Shown here piece after piece: positions 15,332 through 23,484 of a DNA stretch of 29,420 nucleotides. This DNA is from an uncultured Chryseobacterium sp. (GTDB lineage Bacteria; Bacteroidota; Bacteroidia; Flavobacteriales; Weeksellaceae): assembly GCF_936933875.1 (NCBI RefSeq), contig NZ_CAKZIK010000073.1, forward strand, positions 1 through 29,420, written 5' to 3'. Position numbers and translations under genes: made by a program. Each line of letters starts with the position of its first letter. Positions within the stretch are counted from its first letter, which is position 1. The notes beneath the pieces were generated by a model that saw only the letters and a program-made list of their open reading frames with translations, had not been told where the DNA came from and did not search any database.

Positions 15332-15850
15332 TTAAATAGATTGTGTATTGTCTTCCGTCCAGTTTCCCTGCACTTTCATCACCATTTCTATCACATCACG
15401 AACGGCGCCTTTCCCACCATGAATAGGCGAAATATAATCTGCAACGTCTTTTACTTCCGCAACAGCGTTGATGGGACAAGCAGCAATTTCGGAATCTTTC
15501 ATCATTCTGATGTCCGGCAAATCGTCGCCCATTGTTAGAATTTCGGAATTCTGAAGGTTGTATTTGGATTTGAAATTTTCGAAATCAATCTTTTTATCGG
15601 GAGATTTTGCATAATAATCCTGAATCCCGAGGTAAGAAATCCTGTGACGAACCATTGGGTCATCTCCTCCCGTTATCACACCTATTTTATAATTTTTTTT
15701 GAGGGCTTTTACCACAGCGTAACCGTCCAAAACGTTCATTACGCGGCTCATATTTCCACCGGGCATCAAATAAACGCTGCCATCAGTAAACACACCATCC
15801 ACATCGAACACAAAAGCTTTGATGTTTTTAAGTTTTTCCATGTAACTCAT
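15332..15850 (-). CDS. KdsC-like 3-deoxy-D-manno-octulosonate 8-phosphate phosphatase (HAD family)
   Basis: A 172-residue small HAD phosphatase without a cap domain, as in KdsC, which acts as a tetramer. HAD motif I is FVFDVDGVFTDG (nucleophile Asp near residue 16). Motif II is GVITGGD, motif III includes the Lys in SPDKK, and motif IV is MGDDLPDIRMM. KdsC removes phosphate from KDO-8-phosphate in lipopolysaccharide core synthesis; a related sugar-phosphate substrate is possible because the loop after motif I (MSRVMNVLDGYAVV) departs from the enterobacterial form. It is followed directly by maf. ATG 15850 gives the common MSY start; ATG 15841 is an alternative because the -7 box TAACTTTG at 15862-15855 sits very close to the first ATG. 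Confidence 0.85.
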   Translation of the reverse strand: MSYMEKLKNIKAFVFDVDGVFTDGSVYLMPGGNMSRVMNVLDGYAVVKALKKNYKIGVITGGDDPMVRHRISYLGIQDYYAKSPDKKIDFENFKSKYNLQNSEILTMGDDLPDIRMMKDSEIAACPINAVAEVKDVADYISPIHGGKGAVRDVIEMVMKVQGNWTEDNTQSI

Positions 15851-15854
15851 GCTT

Positions 15855-15862
15855 CAAAGTTA
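15855..15862 (-). promoter_or_regulatory. -7 box of the kdsC-maf pair
   Basis: TAACTTTG on the minus strand matches TAnnTTTG. Its closeness to ATG 15850 implies an almost leaderless mRNA or use of ATG 15841. Confidence 0.4.
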
Positions 15863-15880
15863 ATTTTTTATCGCTGAAAA

Positions 15881-15907
15881 TAAAAATTCCCGAAAATTTC
15901 GGGAATT
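15881..15907 (-). terminator. Terminator after the receptor-like gene and its small ORF
   Basis: An 11-bp perfect stem (aattcccgaaa at 15885-15895, complement at 15897-15907) with a 1-nt spacer leads into a T-rich stretch on the minus strand. Confidence 0.7.
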
Positions 15908-15951
15908 GACTTCTTGGGCAGATTCTATTTTGAATTTATACTCTTAATCGA

Positions 15952-16017
15952 TTATGCATTCTGCGCAAAAACAGTAGTTGCAATCAACAGAAACAAAAAG
16001 ATGAGAAATTTTTTCAT
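15952..16017 (-). CDS. Very small ORF consisting of a signal peptide only
   Basis: ATG 16017 begins two nucleotides after the stop of the receptor-like gene. It encodes a 21-residue peptide, MKKFLIFLFLLIATTVFAQ plus Asn-Ala, then TAA. This is a textbook Sec signal peptide with a cleavage site after AFAQ-type residues, yet almost nothing follows it. It may be the remains of a secreted protein gene cut short, or a real tiny exported peptide. It ends 45 nt before the terminator, so it would be transcribed with the receptor-like gene. Confidence 0.45.
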   Translation of the reverse strand: MKKFLIFLFLLIATTVFAQNA

Positions 16018-16018
16018 T

Positions 16019-18715
16019 TTATTTAAAATTAAATTTCACCGTGAACATGAACTGACTCGGACGAATATCTACTGTACTTGTAGTGGTAGCAAGATAAGTA
16101 GGATTGTAAGAGATGGTTTGATACTCTTTTTTGTTACCAATATTCAACCATTTTAATTCGAAATCGATTTTCTTTTTTGTCCAGGTGTACTGATAAGAAA
16201 CATCGAAGAAAGAATTTCTGTAAGAAGTATCTCCTTGTGCAGTAGTAACATCGTCCCAGAAAAATCCTACCGTATGGCTTTCTAAAGGATAGAAATACGT
16301 TGCTAAATTATGATTCCAGCCGGAAGTTTTATTGGTTTTGTTACTGTAAAGATTCGTGTTTTTGTTCCAGTTCATAGAGATGTTATAGTCCACACTCATC
16401 CAAGAAAAATAGGTATTGTTGAATTTGAATCCGAAAGACTGTCCGTTGGTTTTTGTTTCAATTAATCTTTGATTAAGTGATGCGTCTACCAGTAATCCGA
16501 AAGAGTTCGAATCTCTGTTGGAAAAATTCATTGAAGCATTGGTTTTGAACTTAGGAAAGTATTTTCCTACTTCCACACCTTGTGAATTGGTGGTTGAAGC
16601 ATTGTCGTACTCAAAAACATCTGTCTTAGAAGCTCCTGAAGCAAAAAGCTGCGTTCTTGTCAACAAATTTCTGTTGTTGTTGCTGTAGCTGTAGCGAACA
16701 TTAAAGAACAAATTGTTCAGCGGGTTTCTATATTCAATTCTTGATGATGCGTTGATGAATCTGTTCTCCGGCAGAATGCTGTCGTTGTTGCCAATGTTTC
16801 GCGGACTTGTTAAAATATTTCCGTAATAAAGTGACCCGAAATCGCCATAATTATAGTTTAAACCTGCAAATCCCCAAAGTTTCCAGAAAGAAGCAAAATC
16901 ATAACTTCCCCAAAGTGAAGGTTCCAAAACTGTCTTGCTGATTTCGCGGCTTGTATTATTGATATTGTCCTGATAATCTATTCCGTAGAAATTTACCGGT
17001 AATGTAATGTTTAGGTTTAATGCCTGTCCTTTATAGTTCAACATGACCTGAGTGTAAGGATTGATTTCGTTCCACTTCATATCATTGCGAAACTTGCTTC
17101 CCAAATTTCTTCCGTTGCCCCAGAATTGGGAATCCATATCATTAAATTCTAGGTTAAGACCTACTTCCGGTGTAATTGTCCATTTTTTATAAGCAAATCC
17201 TACGGAAGCAGAATGGTCTACATTGATAGTTTTCAGATTAATTTTTTGATCGTATCTGTCGTAATGACCACCCATAATGCTGTCCAAATCAAAGAAATTT
17301 TTGTTCAACGACACCAACTTCTGTCTGTCTTTTTGGAAACGCACGTAACTCATAAAATTCACCAATTTCTCCTTGTAAGGAATAATGGTGCTCATCGAGT
17401 TTTGGAAAACTCCGGAAGGCGCACTCATGCTTTCATTAAATGTTGTAGTGGTGCCTAATTGCGGATTATCAACGGATGAAAATGCGCGGTCTTCATTCCA
17501 GAAACCGTTCCAAGTTGTAGTATTTTTGAAGAATCCTTTTTTGGCATTTTTTGTTACAATCATTTCTCCTTTCGCTGTATTGGTGTAGAAATTATTGGAG
17601 GCTCTCGTTAAAGCCGTGGTTCCTAAAGGGAATATTTCGGAAGGTTCGTAAACAGTTTCTGTGTAAGAATCTCTGTTTATCGCGTTGTTAGAATAATTCG
17701 TATTCAGCTTCAGTTCCCATTCTTTATTTTTAAAAGGATTGGTTAAAAGATTCGCAGAGAAAAAGTGAACATTGTTCATTAAATATCTTTTCTCCGGAAT
17801 GTTTGGTGTTGTCGCTTGGTCAACTCGTAGCCAACGGTTTGCAGACATTTGGCTTCTTCTTCCTTCCCAACGGTTTCCGAAACCTAAAAGATTACCCTCT
17901 TTCTCAACACTTTCGCCGTTATTATTGGCTTTATAGTTTACAACCCACTGATTTTTCTGTCCGAAAAACATTGGGGTCAGTTTTACATTCCAAAGTAATG
18001 GATCGAGACCAGCGCCAATTTCTCCACGACCTGTCATCGTCACTTTGTTTTTCAGTTTTACATTAAGTGCTGCACTTTCTGAAGGAACTTTGTCCTGAAG
18101 AATTTTTACAGGTTGGTGATTTTCCATTACCTCAACTTTCGAAACGGCATCTTTCGGCAATGAATTATTGATGGTTCCGTAACCACCTTCCATTAAATCT
18201 TTTCCGTTGACATAAAACTTGTTAATCGGTTCCCCTTGATACAAAACTGAACCGTCTTTGTTCACTTCAATCCCCGGAATTTTCTTCAAAACATCAGCTA
18301 AAGTTCGGTCTGCTTTGCTTTCAAATGATTTTAAATCGTAAGAAATCGTATCGCCTTTTTTGGTGATGAGTTTTGTTTTTAGCTTTACTTCTTTAATTTC
18401 CGTAGTTTCAGAATCGAGGTTGAAATTCTGCGTTTGGGTATCGTTCTTAACCGTTTTTGTCTGTGGTTTTTGGTTGAAGGCTTTTACTTTCAGCTCCACA
18501 TTGGGTTCGGCAGAGGTAAAAGTTACTTTATATTCCCCTTTAGAATTGGAAATTCCGTAAGCAATAATGGCGTCTTTTCCGGGCTCTTCTACGGTTACAG
18601 AAGCACTTGCAACAGCTTCTCCATCGGAATCGGTGATTTTTCCGGAAACCGTATTTTGGGCAAAAATTACCGCTGTTGAAAATAATACAAGAAAAAAGGA
18701 AAGTAATTTCGTCAT
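16019..18715 (-). CDS. TonB-dependent-receptor-like outer membrane beta-barrel protein
   Basis: An 898-residue protein. Residues 1-20 are a signal peptide ending in IFAQ. About 21-100 form a carboxypeptidase-regulatory-like domain (VSGKITDSDGEAVASASV, GISNSKGEYKVTF). About 120-225 are a plug-like domain (DLKSFESKADRTLADVL, KIPGIEVNKDGSVLYQG, YVNGKDLMEGGYGTI, VEVMENHQPVKIL). The rest is a long outer-membrane barrel ending in MFTVKFNFK. This is the class often encoded next to GLPGLI proteins, as here; it probably handles a large ligand at the cell surface, with unknown substrate. The upstream GLPGLI gene has a terminator between the two, so the pair is linked but not necessarily one transcript. 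ATG 18715 is fixed by the signal peptide. Confidence 0.88.
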   Translation of the reverse strand: MTKLLSFFLVLFSTAVIFAQNTVSGKITDSDGEAVASASVTVEEPGKDAIIAYGISNSKGEYKVTFTSAEPNVELKVKAFNQKPQTKTVKNDTQTQNFNLDSETTEIKEVKLKTKLITKKGDTISYDLKSFESKADRTLADVLKKIPGIEVNKDGSVLYQGEPINKFYVNGKDLMEGGYGTINNSLPKDAVSKVEVMENHQPVKILQDKVPSESAALNVKLKNKVTMTGRGEIGAGLDPLLWNVKLTPMFFGQKNQWVVNYKANNNGESVEKEGNLLGFGNRWEGRRSQMSANRWLRVDQATTPNIPEKRYLMNNVHFFSANLLTNPFKNKEWELKLNTNYSNNAINRDSYTETVYEPSEIFPLGTTALTRASNNFYTNTAKGEMIVTKNAKKGFFKNTTTWNGFWNEDRAFSSVDNPQLGTTTTFNESMSAPSGVFQNSMSTIIPYKEKLVNFMSYVRFQKDRQKLVSLNKNFFDLDSIMGGHYDRYDQKINLKTINVDHSASVGFAYKKWTITPEVGLNLEFNDMDSQFWGNGRNLGSKFRNDMKWNEINPYTQVMLNYKGQALNLNITLPVNFYGIDYQDNINNTSREISKTVLEPSLWGSYDFASFWKLWGFAGLNYNYGDFGSLYYGNILTSPRNIGNNDSILPENRFINASSRIEYRNPLNNLFFNVRYSYSNNNRNLLTRTQLFASGASKTDVFEYDNASTTNSQGVEVGKYFPKFKTNASMNFSNRDSNSFGLLVDASLNQRLIETKTNGQSFGFKFNNTYFSWMSVDYNISMNWNKNTNLYSNKTNKTSGWNHNLATYFYPLESHTVGFFWDDVTTAQGDTSYRNSFFDVSYQYTWTKKKIDFELKWLNIGNKKEYQTISYNPTYLATTTSTVDIRPSQFMFTVKFNFK

Positions 18716-18786
18716 GGATGGTTTTTCTTTATTAGTTATTCTATATTTGATTTTGTTACATATTAAATCTTTTTATTTAAAAATAA

Positions 18787-18812
18787 AAAACCTTTGCTTT
18801 CACAAAGGTTTT
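18787..18812 (-). terminator. Terminator overlapping the end of the GLPGLI gene
   Basis: A 10-bp perfect stem (aaaacctttg at 18787-18796, complement at 18803-18812) with a 6-nt loop runs into T-rich sequence on the minus strand. The stop codon of the GLPGLI gene lies in the loop. Confidence 0.75.
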
Positions 18813-19573
18813 AAGTCTAAATCTAAGTATGGTTCTCTCCTAATTCTTTTTTTGATGTTTTCTAGAGCCTCTCTTCTTTCTTGGTCACTATCAAAGACCC
18901 TTACGTTAGTGTTTAAATCAACAAATGTATTGTATTCAACATCTCTAATCTTTGCCTTTTCAACTGTCTTATAACTTTTTGAATTCGGCAATGTTACGTT
19001 CATTTTCTTTTTTTTGAATTGAGAAAGAGTAAGAAAATATTCTGCTTTTTCATCATACATATTTATTATTAATCCCGGTAAACCTTGAAATTTATAGGGA
19101 CCAAAGTTTAAAGGTAAATCCTCAGCATACCAAGCAATCCATTTCCTTCCATAAGCAAACGCATAAGCTTTTCTAGTTTTATAACCGAAATAATCTCTTC
19201 TATCATTTAAAATATTCCATTTTATATCACTCTTTTCAATATATTTTAACTTTGCTCCTACAATTGTTTTGAAAACTGTGAAATTTTGACCGTTGCTCAA
19301 TACATCTTCATTTAGAGCTGTTCTATATGAAGATATCGTTCTAAAATCGCTTTCCGCAATTTTTCCATTTTTTTTAAGAGAATCAAGCGCATATTGATTT
19401 GAACTTTTATAAAAGCTTTTTTCTTGCTTTGAATCGATAAATAATATAAATTGTTCTGTATTTTTCTTTTCGTATATTGGGTATTCAACATTATATGTTG
19501 CAACAAAGTCTGGCTCAAATTTAACTTGAGCCAGAAAAAAATTCGACAATAAAAGTGCAATTAATACTTTCAA
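18800..19573 (-). CDS. GLPGLI family protein
   Basis: A 257-residue protein that contains the family-defining segment FQGLPGLIINMYD at about 163-175, preceded by RKWIAWYAEDLPLNFGPY. The N-terminus (LIALLLSNFFLAQ) is a signal peptide, so the protein is exported. The family is restricted to Bacteroidota and usually accompanies an outer-membrane barrel with a carboxypeptidase-like domain, as it does here; the function is unknown. The start is TTG 19573, 11 nt after the stop of a 59-residue ORF, with no ATG in a better position. Likely co-transcribed with that small gene. Confidence 0.9.
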   Translation of the reverse strand: MKVLIALLLSNFFLAQVKFEPDFVATYNVEYPIYEKKNTEQFILFIDSKQEKSFYKSSNQYALDSLKKNGKIAESDFRTISSYRTALNEDVLSNGQNFTVFKTIVGAKLKYIEKSDIKWNILNDRRDYFGYKTRKAYAFAYGRKWIAWYAEDLPLNFGPYKFQGLPGLIINMYDEKAEYFLTLSQFKKKKMNVTLPNSKSYKTVEKAKIRDVEYNTFVDLNTNVRVFDSDQERREALENIKKRIRREPYLDLDLKPL

Positions 19574-19584
19574 TTTATTTCTCT

Positions 19585-19764
19585 TTAAATATTAATTTGG
19601 ATATTACTTGGTCTTGTTCCACATAAGTCATAATTAATCTGACTTACAAGTGCTTCTAATTGCTCTACTGTTACCGCATCCACAGTCCTTAGCGGCGATT
19701 TTTCTCCACAGGTAGTAGTTACAACCCAATATCTCAATGCAAATCCATATACGCCAATTAGCAT
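19585..19764 (-). CDS. Small Cys-containing exported peptide next to GLPGLI
   Basis: ATG 19764 gives 59 residues: MLIGVYGFALRYWVVTTTCG, then EKSPLRTVDAVTVEQLEAL and a tail with NYDLCGTRPSN. In the same frame ten more codons upstream read IKKKILLLSF, and the full sequence then looks like a good signal peptide (KKKILLLSFMLIGVYGFA). The codon at the expected start (19794-19792) is ATA instead of ATG. So the gene either uses a rare ATA start or has lost its start. The mature peptide would be about 50 residues with two cysteines that could pair. I recall similar small proteins beside GLPGLI genes in this group, but cannot name a family. The gene lies 11 nt before the GLPGLI start and so probably forms an operon with it. 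Confidence 0.6.
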   Translation of the reverse strand: MLIGVYGFALRYWVVTTTCGEKSPLRTVDAVTVEQLEALVSQINYDLCGTRPSNIQINI

Positions 19765-19794
19765 AAAAGATAAAAGTAAAATTTTCTTTTTTAT

Positions 19795-20026
19795 TTGTTA
19801 AAATTTTTATTGGTTAATGTTTTTCAAAGCAAAAAAAAAAAACGAAACATCAAAATTTATTTTGTTAATTTTTTAATCATTTTTATTAATCGATAAAAAA
19901 AACACATCATTATGTTAAATTTATTATTTTAATATTTTAAACAAGGTGGGTTTATTATTTATAAGCTAATAGGGTCATCTTTGTTATTTAATTTTTAATA
20001 ATTTTGCGTCATAATTTAAGTGTGAA
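19795..20026. other. AT-rich intergenic region with no gene seen
   Basis: The segment is very AT-rich with a poly-A run near 19831-19843. It separates divergent genes and must hold the promoters of both. Only the plus-strand -7 box at 19999-20006 is clear; no promoter was found for the small peptide-GLPGLI pair. Confidence 0.6.
19999..20006 (+). promoter_or_regulatory. -7 box of the cupin_8 gene
   Basis: TAATTTTG matches TAnnTTTG, 20 nt before ATG 20027. A TTTG at 19980-19983 lies a little closer than the usual -33 spacing. Confidence 0.5.
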
Positions 20027-20908
20027 ATGGGAATTATTTTAAAACCGATTGATGTTGTAGAAGATATTACACAGGAAGAATTTACTGAAAAATACTTAAA
20101 GCCCAGAAAGCCCGTTGTCATTAGGAATATGGCGAGAAAATGGCCAGCTTACCAAAAATGGACCATGGAATATATGAAGGAAGTTGTTGGTGATGTAGAA
20201 GTTCCGTTGTATGATTCGGCAAAAGCTGATCCTGCAGCTCCCATTAATGCTGCGGCTGCGACAATGAAATTTGGCGACTATATCGATTTAATTAAAAAAG
20301 AGCCAACTGATTTAAGAATATTCCTGTTTGATCCGATAAAATATGCTCCGAAGTTGTTGGACGATTATATTTCTCCTAAAGAATTAATGGGCGGATTTTT
20401 GGACAAATATCCCAATATGTTTTTCGGTGGAAAAGGTTCTGTAACGTTTCTTCATTACGATATTGATATGGCGCATATTTTCCACACGCATTTCAACGGA
20501 AGAAAACACGTGCTTTTATTCGATTATAAATGGAAAGACCGTTTGTACCAAATTCCTTACGCAACCTACGCTTTGGAAGATTACGACATCGAAAATCCGG
20601 ATTTCAAAAACTTCCCGGCTTTGGACGGTGTTGAAGGAATTGAATGTTTCCTTGAGCATGGCGATACCTTATTTATGCCGACAGGATATTGGCACTGGAT
20701 GAAATATTTAGACGGAAGTTTCTCTATTTCTTTGAGAGCATGGGATAAATCTTGGGGTGTAAAAGCACATTCTTTGTGGAACCTTACGGTGCAGAGAAAT
20801 TTTGATAATTTCATGAAAGCCAGATTCAAAAAAAGATATATGGACTGGAAAGAAAAGAAAGCCGTTGCCAATGCTAATTATGCTTTGAGTAAAGGTTTAC
20901 CGAAATAA
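20027..20908 (+). CDS. Cupin_8/JmjC-like Fe(II)/2-oxoglutarate-type oxygenase
   Basis: A 293-residue protein with the cupin_8 layout: an N-terminal KYLKPRKPVVIRNMARKWPA, then a double-stranded beta-helix core. The metal-binding motif is visible as His-Tyr-Asp in VTFLHYDIDMAHIF (HxD, residues 143-145). The distal His is in MPTGYWHWMKY, just after the LEHGDTLFMP strand. A Lys in NGRKHVLLF is a candidate 2-oxoglutarate contact. Such proteins hydroxylate proteins, peptides or small molecules; the substrate is unknown. The gene stands alone, with a -7 box upstream and a strong terminator downstream. Confidence 0.85.
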   Translation: MGIILKPIDVVEDITQEEFTEKYLKPRKPVVIRNMARKWPAYQKWTMEYMKEVVGDVEVPLYDSAKADPAAPINAAAATMKFGDYIDLIKKEPTDLRIFLFDPIKYAPKLLDDYISPKELMGGFLDKYPNMFFGGKGSVTFLHYDIDMAHIFHTHFNGRKHVLLFDYKWKDRLYQIPYATYALEDYDIENPDFKNFPALDGVEGIECFLEHGDTLFMPTGYWHWMKYLDGSFSISLRAWDKSWGVKAHSLWNLTVQRNFDNFMKARFKKRYMDWKEKKAVANANYALSKGLPK

Positions 20909-20938
20909 AGAGTCACAGAAAAAATATAACTCACTGAA

Positions 20939-20967
20939 AATCCGCGAAAAATTTCGCGGATTTTTTT
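20939..20967 (+). terminator. Intrinsic terminator of the cupin_8 gene
   Basis: The stem aatccgcgaaa (20939-20949) pairs with tttcgcggatt around a 2-nt gap and is followed by a T-run. It abuts the end of the convergent peptidase gene. Confidence 0.88.
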
Positions 20968-22678
20968 ATTCAATTCTGTAAATCGGATATTGGTTTACCG
21001 TTCCTTCGTAGTACGGCGAATTTCGGTACATCCAATCAAGTTGTGCTTCTCCACTTTCTGCAAACTTTGCGTCTTCTTTTTTCTTTTTTTCAAAAGCTGC
21101 TTTCAATTCAGGATTTGTTTTCAGCAATTGTGCTGCCGTGTCCTCAAAAACATAATCCGAATAATATTCTTTCTGTCCCAAAATACTATCAAAAAAATTC
21201 CAGGCGAAGAAAGAATCGGTTGCTTCAGGTTCAAGTGTTTCCAAAATATATTTTACGCCAGTTTGATTGGTGGAAACCAAATAATCTCCTTTTCTGAAAA
21301 GCACCTGCTTTTTTTGCGAACTTAACTGAACATCGTAATGCAGATAATGACCTTCATAAGGATTTCTTGTTGTTTTATAGTCTGCAATGGAATAAATAGT
21401 CACATTCATCAACGAATCTTTCGTCAGTTTTTTCATCTCGATTTGGTTTCTTTCCATGGCTTCCAAAACTTTGTTTTCCGATTTTGGAATCACGTAGAAA
21501 TTAGGAATGACGATTTCTTTTTTAGCAGAATAAGTATCATAAAACTTCACTTTTCTTGTAAAAGGTTTTGTTCTGTCGTAAAACAATCGTGGTTTGCCGG
21601 AAATTTCGCTTGGTTTTTTCCCGGCTTCATACCCTTTAAAATCAATCATTTTAAATTTTGTGCTGTCGAGTTTCCATTGCAATGGATATTGATTTCCAGG
21701 TTTGTACAGGTTACTGTTTTCTGAAATTTTCTGCCTGATTTCCAGATAATTACTGTTCAAATATTGTAGCGAACTCAACATATATTCATACGTTGCATGA
21801 ACTCTGTCCGAATATTTTTTCAGCATATGCGTTTCCGCAACCGTACCCGGAATGTTGAAAAGCGTCGTGTAACCCGTCGCATATCTCGGTGAATCCACAA
21901 AAGCAGGAAAACCACCATCCGGAACATCGCCGTGAATGTTGACATAAGGAACAGAAATCACACCTTTTTTCTCCATATTTTTCAGAAGCGTTCTCTGCAT
22001 TTCGTCATTGAAATAATTTCCTAAAATAGTTCCCAAACGTTCTTTATTGGTCGAAATATAAGTGAAAGTATATTGATAATCTGCACCGTTGCTCACGTGA
22101 TTATCAATAAAAACATCCGGTTTCAGCCATTGGAAAATCTGCTGGAAACTTCTGGAATTTTTTGAATCTGTCTTGATGAAATCCCGGTTCAAATCGTAAT
22201 TTCGAGCATTGCCACGGAAACCATATTCTTCCGGACCGTTTTGATTGGCTCTGGAGAAACTTCCTCGGTTCATCATTCCGCTGATGTTGTAACTTGCGAT
22301 TGCTGCGAAAATTACATTATTCGGCGCTTTGATTTTTCCGATTGCTAAATCTCTCATTAACATCATCGTTGCGTCAATTCCGTCCGGTTCGCCGGGATGA
22401 ATGCCGTTATTAACCAACAAAACCGATTTTCCTTTTCTCGCTTCTTCGAAACTTAATTTCGTCGGATTGAAAATCACCACATCGATTGGAGCGCCGTTGT
22501 CATCTTCGCCTTTTGTTTCGTAACTGATTGATGGATATTGTTTTGATAATTCCTGATAGAATTTTCGCATCTCATCAAAAGTGGTGGTTTGGTTGCCATT
22601 GCCTTTTTCATAAGGTGTAAGCATCTGAGATTGAGCAAAAGCAGAAATGAGGATGAAGAGAATGGAGAGATTTTTCAT
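20966..22678 (-). CDS. M14 family zinc metallocarboxypeptidase
   Basis: A 570-residue protein with a signal peptide (SILFILISAFAQSQ), so it acts in the periplasm or outside the cell. The zinc ligands fit the M14 pattern: His94 and Glu97 in NNGIHPGEPDG, and His194 in FIDNHVSNGAD. The catalytic Glu is probably Glu282 in GTVAETHML. A substrate-binding segment GNARNYDLNRDF (about 156-167) is also present. The domain covers about 30-310. The remaining 260 residues are a C-terminal extension with beta-rich sequence (FYVIPKSENKVLEAMERN, FFAWNFFDSILGQKEYYSDYVFE) seen in related flavobacterial proteins. The family removes C-terminal residues from peptides or cleaves related amide bonds. Confidence 0.9.
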   Translation of the reverse strand: MKNLSILFILISAFAQSQMLTPYEKGNGNQTTTFDEMRKFYQELSKQYPSISYETKGEDDNGAPIDVVIFNPTKLSFEEARKGKSVLLVNNGIHPGEPDGIDATMMLMRDLAIGKIKAPNNVIFAAIASYNISGMMNRGSFSRANQNGPEEYGFRGNARNYDLNRDFIKTDSKNSRSFQQIFQWLKPDVFIDNHVSNGADYQYTFTYISTNKERLGTILGNYFNDEMQRTLLKNMEKKGVISVPYVNIHGDVPDGGFPAFVDSPRYATGYTTLFNIPGTVAETHMLKKYSDRVHATYEYMLSSLQYLNSNYLEIRQKISENSNLYKPGNQYPLQWKLDSTKFKMIDFKGYEAGKKPSEISGKPRLFYDRTKPFTRKVKFYDTYSAKKEIVIPNFYVIPKSENKVLEAMERNQIEMKKLTKDSLMNVTIYSIADYKTTRNPYEGHYLHYDVQLSSQKKQVLFRKGDYLVSTNQTGVKYILETLEPEATDSFFAWNFFDSILGQKEYYSDYVFEDTAAQLLKTNPELKAAFEKKKKEDAKFAESGEAQLDWMYRNSPYYEGTVNQYPIYRIE

Positions 22679-22682
22679 AGTA

Positions 22683-22715
22683 CAAATGTAAAGAATCAGT
22701 TTTTATGAATCACAA
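22683..22715 (-). promoter_or_regulatory. Predicted promoter of the M14 peptidase gene
   Basis: On the minus strand TTG (22715-22713), 22 nt, then TACATTTG (22690-22683). The -7 box ends only 4 nt before the ATG at 22678, so the mRNA would be leaderless or nearly so. Confidence 0.45.
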
Positions 22716-22845
22716 CTTATATAAACATTGACTAATTCTCACGACTTATTAAAAAATTACATTTTTAAAGCATTAATATAGTATATTTTTAATAAATTAG
22801 TAAATTGTTTTAAAACTTCAAAAGCTAAAACATAAATGACCCCAT

Positions 22846-23358
22846 ATGAAAAAAACTGAAATATTTGGTGCAGAATATTATGCTTATCTAGATGATATAA
22901 TCTGGTATGTAAAGCAAAACAACGGAACATCATCTGATGCAGAAGATCTCTATCAAGATGCGCTGATTGTATTGTTGGAAAAGCTTAGTCAGGACAATTT
23001 TCATTTATCTGCTTCGCTTAAAACTTACATTTTTGCTATATGCAAAAACCTTTGGCTAAAAAAATTAAGACGTGTAAAGACCATTGTGAATTGGGAGCAT
23101 ATAAACCAAAGTGATTTTTTTGAAGAAATATCCGATGATATCGAAAAGGAAAAATCTGAAAAGGAAAAAATAGATGCCTTTTTTCTAGAGATCACGGATC
23201 ATTGCAAAGAACTTATAGAAGAATTATTTCTAAAGTCTGCCACTCTGGATGAAATTCAGAAAAAATACAACTATGCAACGAAACATAACTTAAGCAACCA
23301 GAAGTACAAATGCATGCAACAAATTAAAAGATATAGAGAAAAGAACATCGAAAAATAA
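22846..23358 (+). CDS. ECF-type RNA polymerase sigma factor
   Basis: A 170-residue sigma-70-family protein. Region 2 is recognisable from about 30 to 80: SSDAEDLYQDALIVLLEKL (core-binding and -10 helix) followed by LKTYIFAICKNLWLKKLRR (region 2.4). Region 4 is weaker, about 115-165, with LIEELFLKSATLDEIQKKYNY as the helix-turn-helix part and SNQKYKCMQQIKRY after it. The acidic/Lys-rich linker (EEISDDIEKEKSEKEK) separates the two. ECF sigma factors direct RNA polymerase to stress-response promoters. No anti-sigma gene is adjacent. Its position 126 nt upstream of the Cys-rich peptide gene, on the same strand, suggests it controls that operon, as an ECF sigma gene accompanies the gig cluster in Cupriavidus. 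Confidence 0.85.
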   Translation: MKKTEIFGAEYYAYLDDIIWYVKQNNGTSSDAEDLYQDALIVLLEKLSQDNFHLSASLKTYIFAICKNLWLKKLRRVKTIVNWEHINQSDFFEEISDDIEKEKSEKEKIDAFFLEITDHCKELIEELFLKSATLDEIQKKYNYATKHNLSNQKYKCMQQIKRYREKNIEK

Positions 23359-23484
23359 TTTTTTACATCTGATTATCAATCATTTGCAAACAAATTTTAT
23401 TTTATTGCAATTTAATGGGTGATTTTAAAATCTGAACTGGTATTAATATAAAAATATCATTTAATAATTTTAAAATTCAGCAAA

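Noticed and set aside
22772..23450. ATTAATATA shared upstream of the sigma gene and the peptide gene as a sigma-target motif
   Set aside because: It is low-complexity AT sequence and its distance to the two start codons differs (about 66 versus 35 nt).
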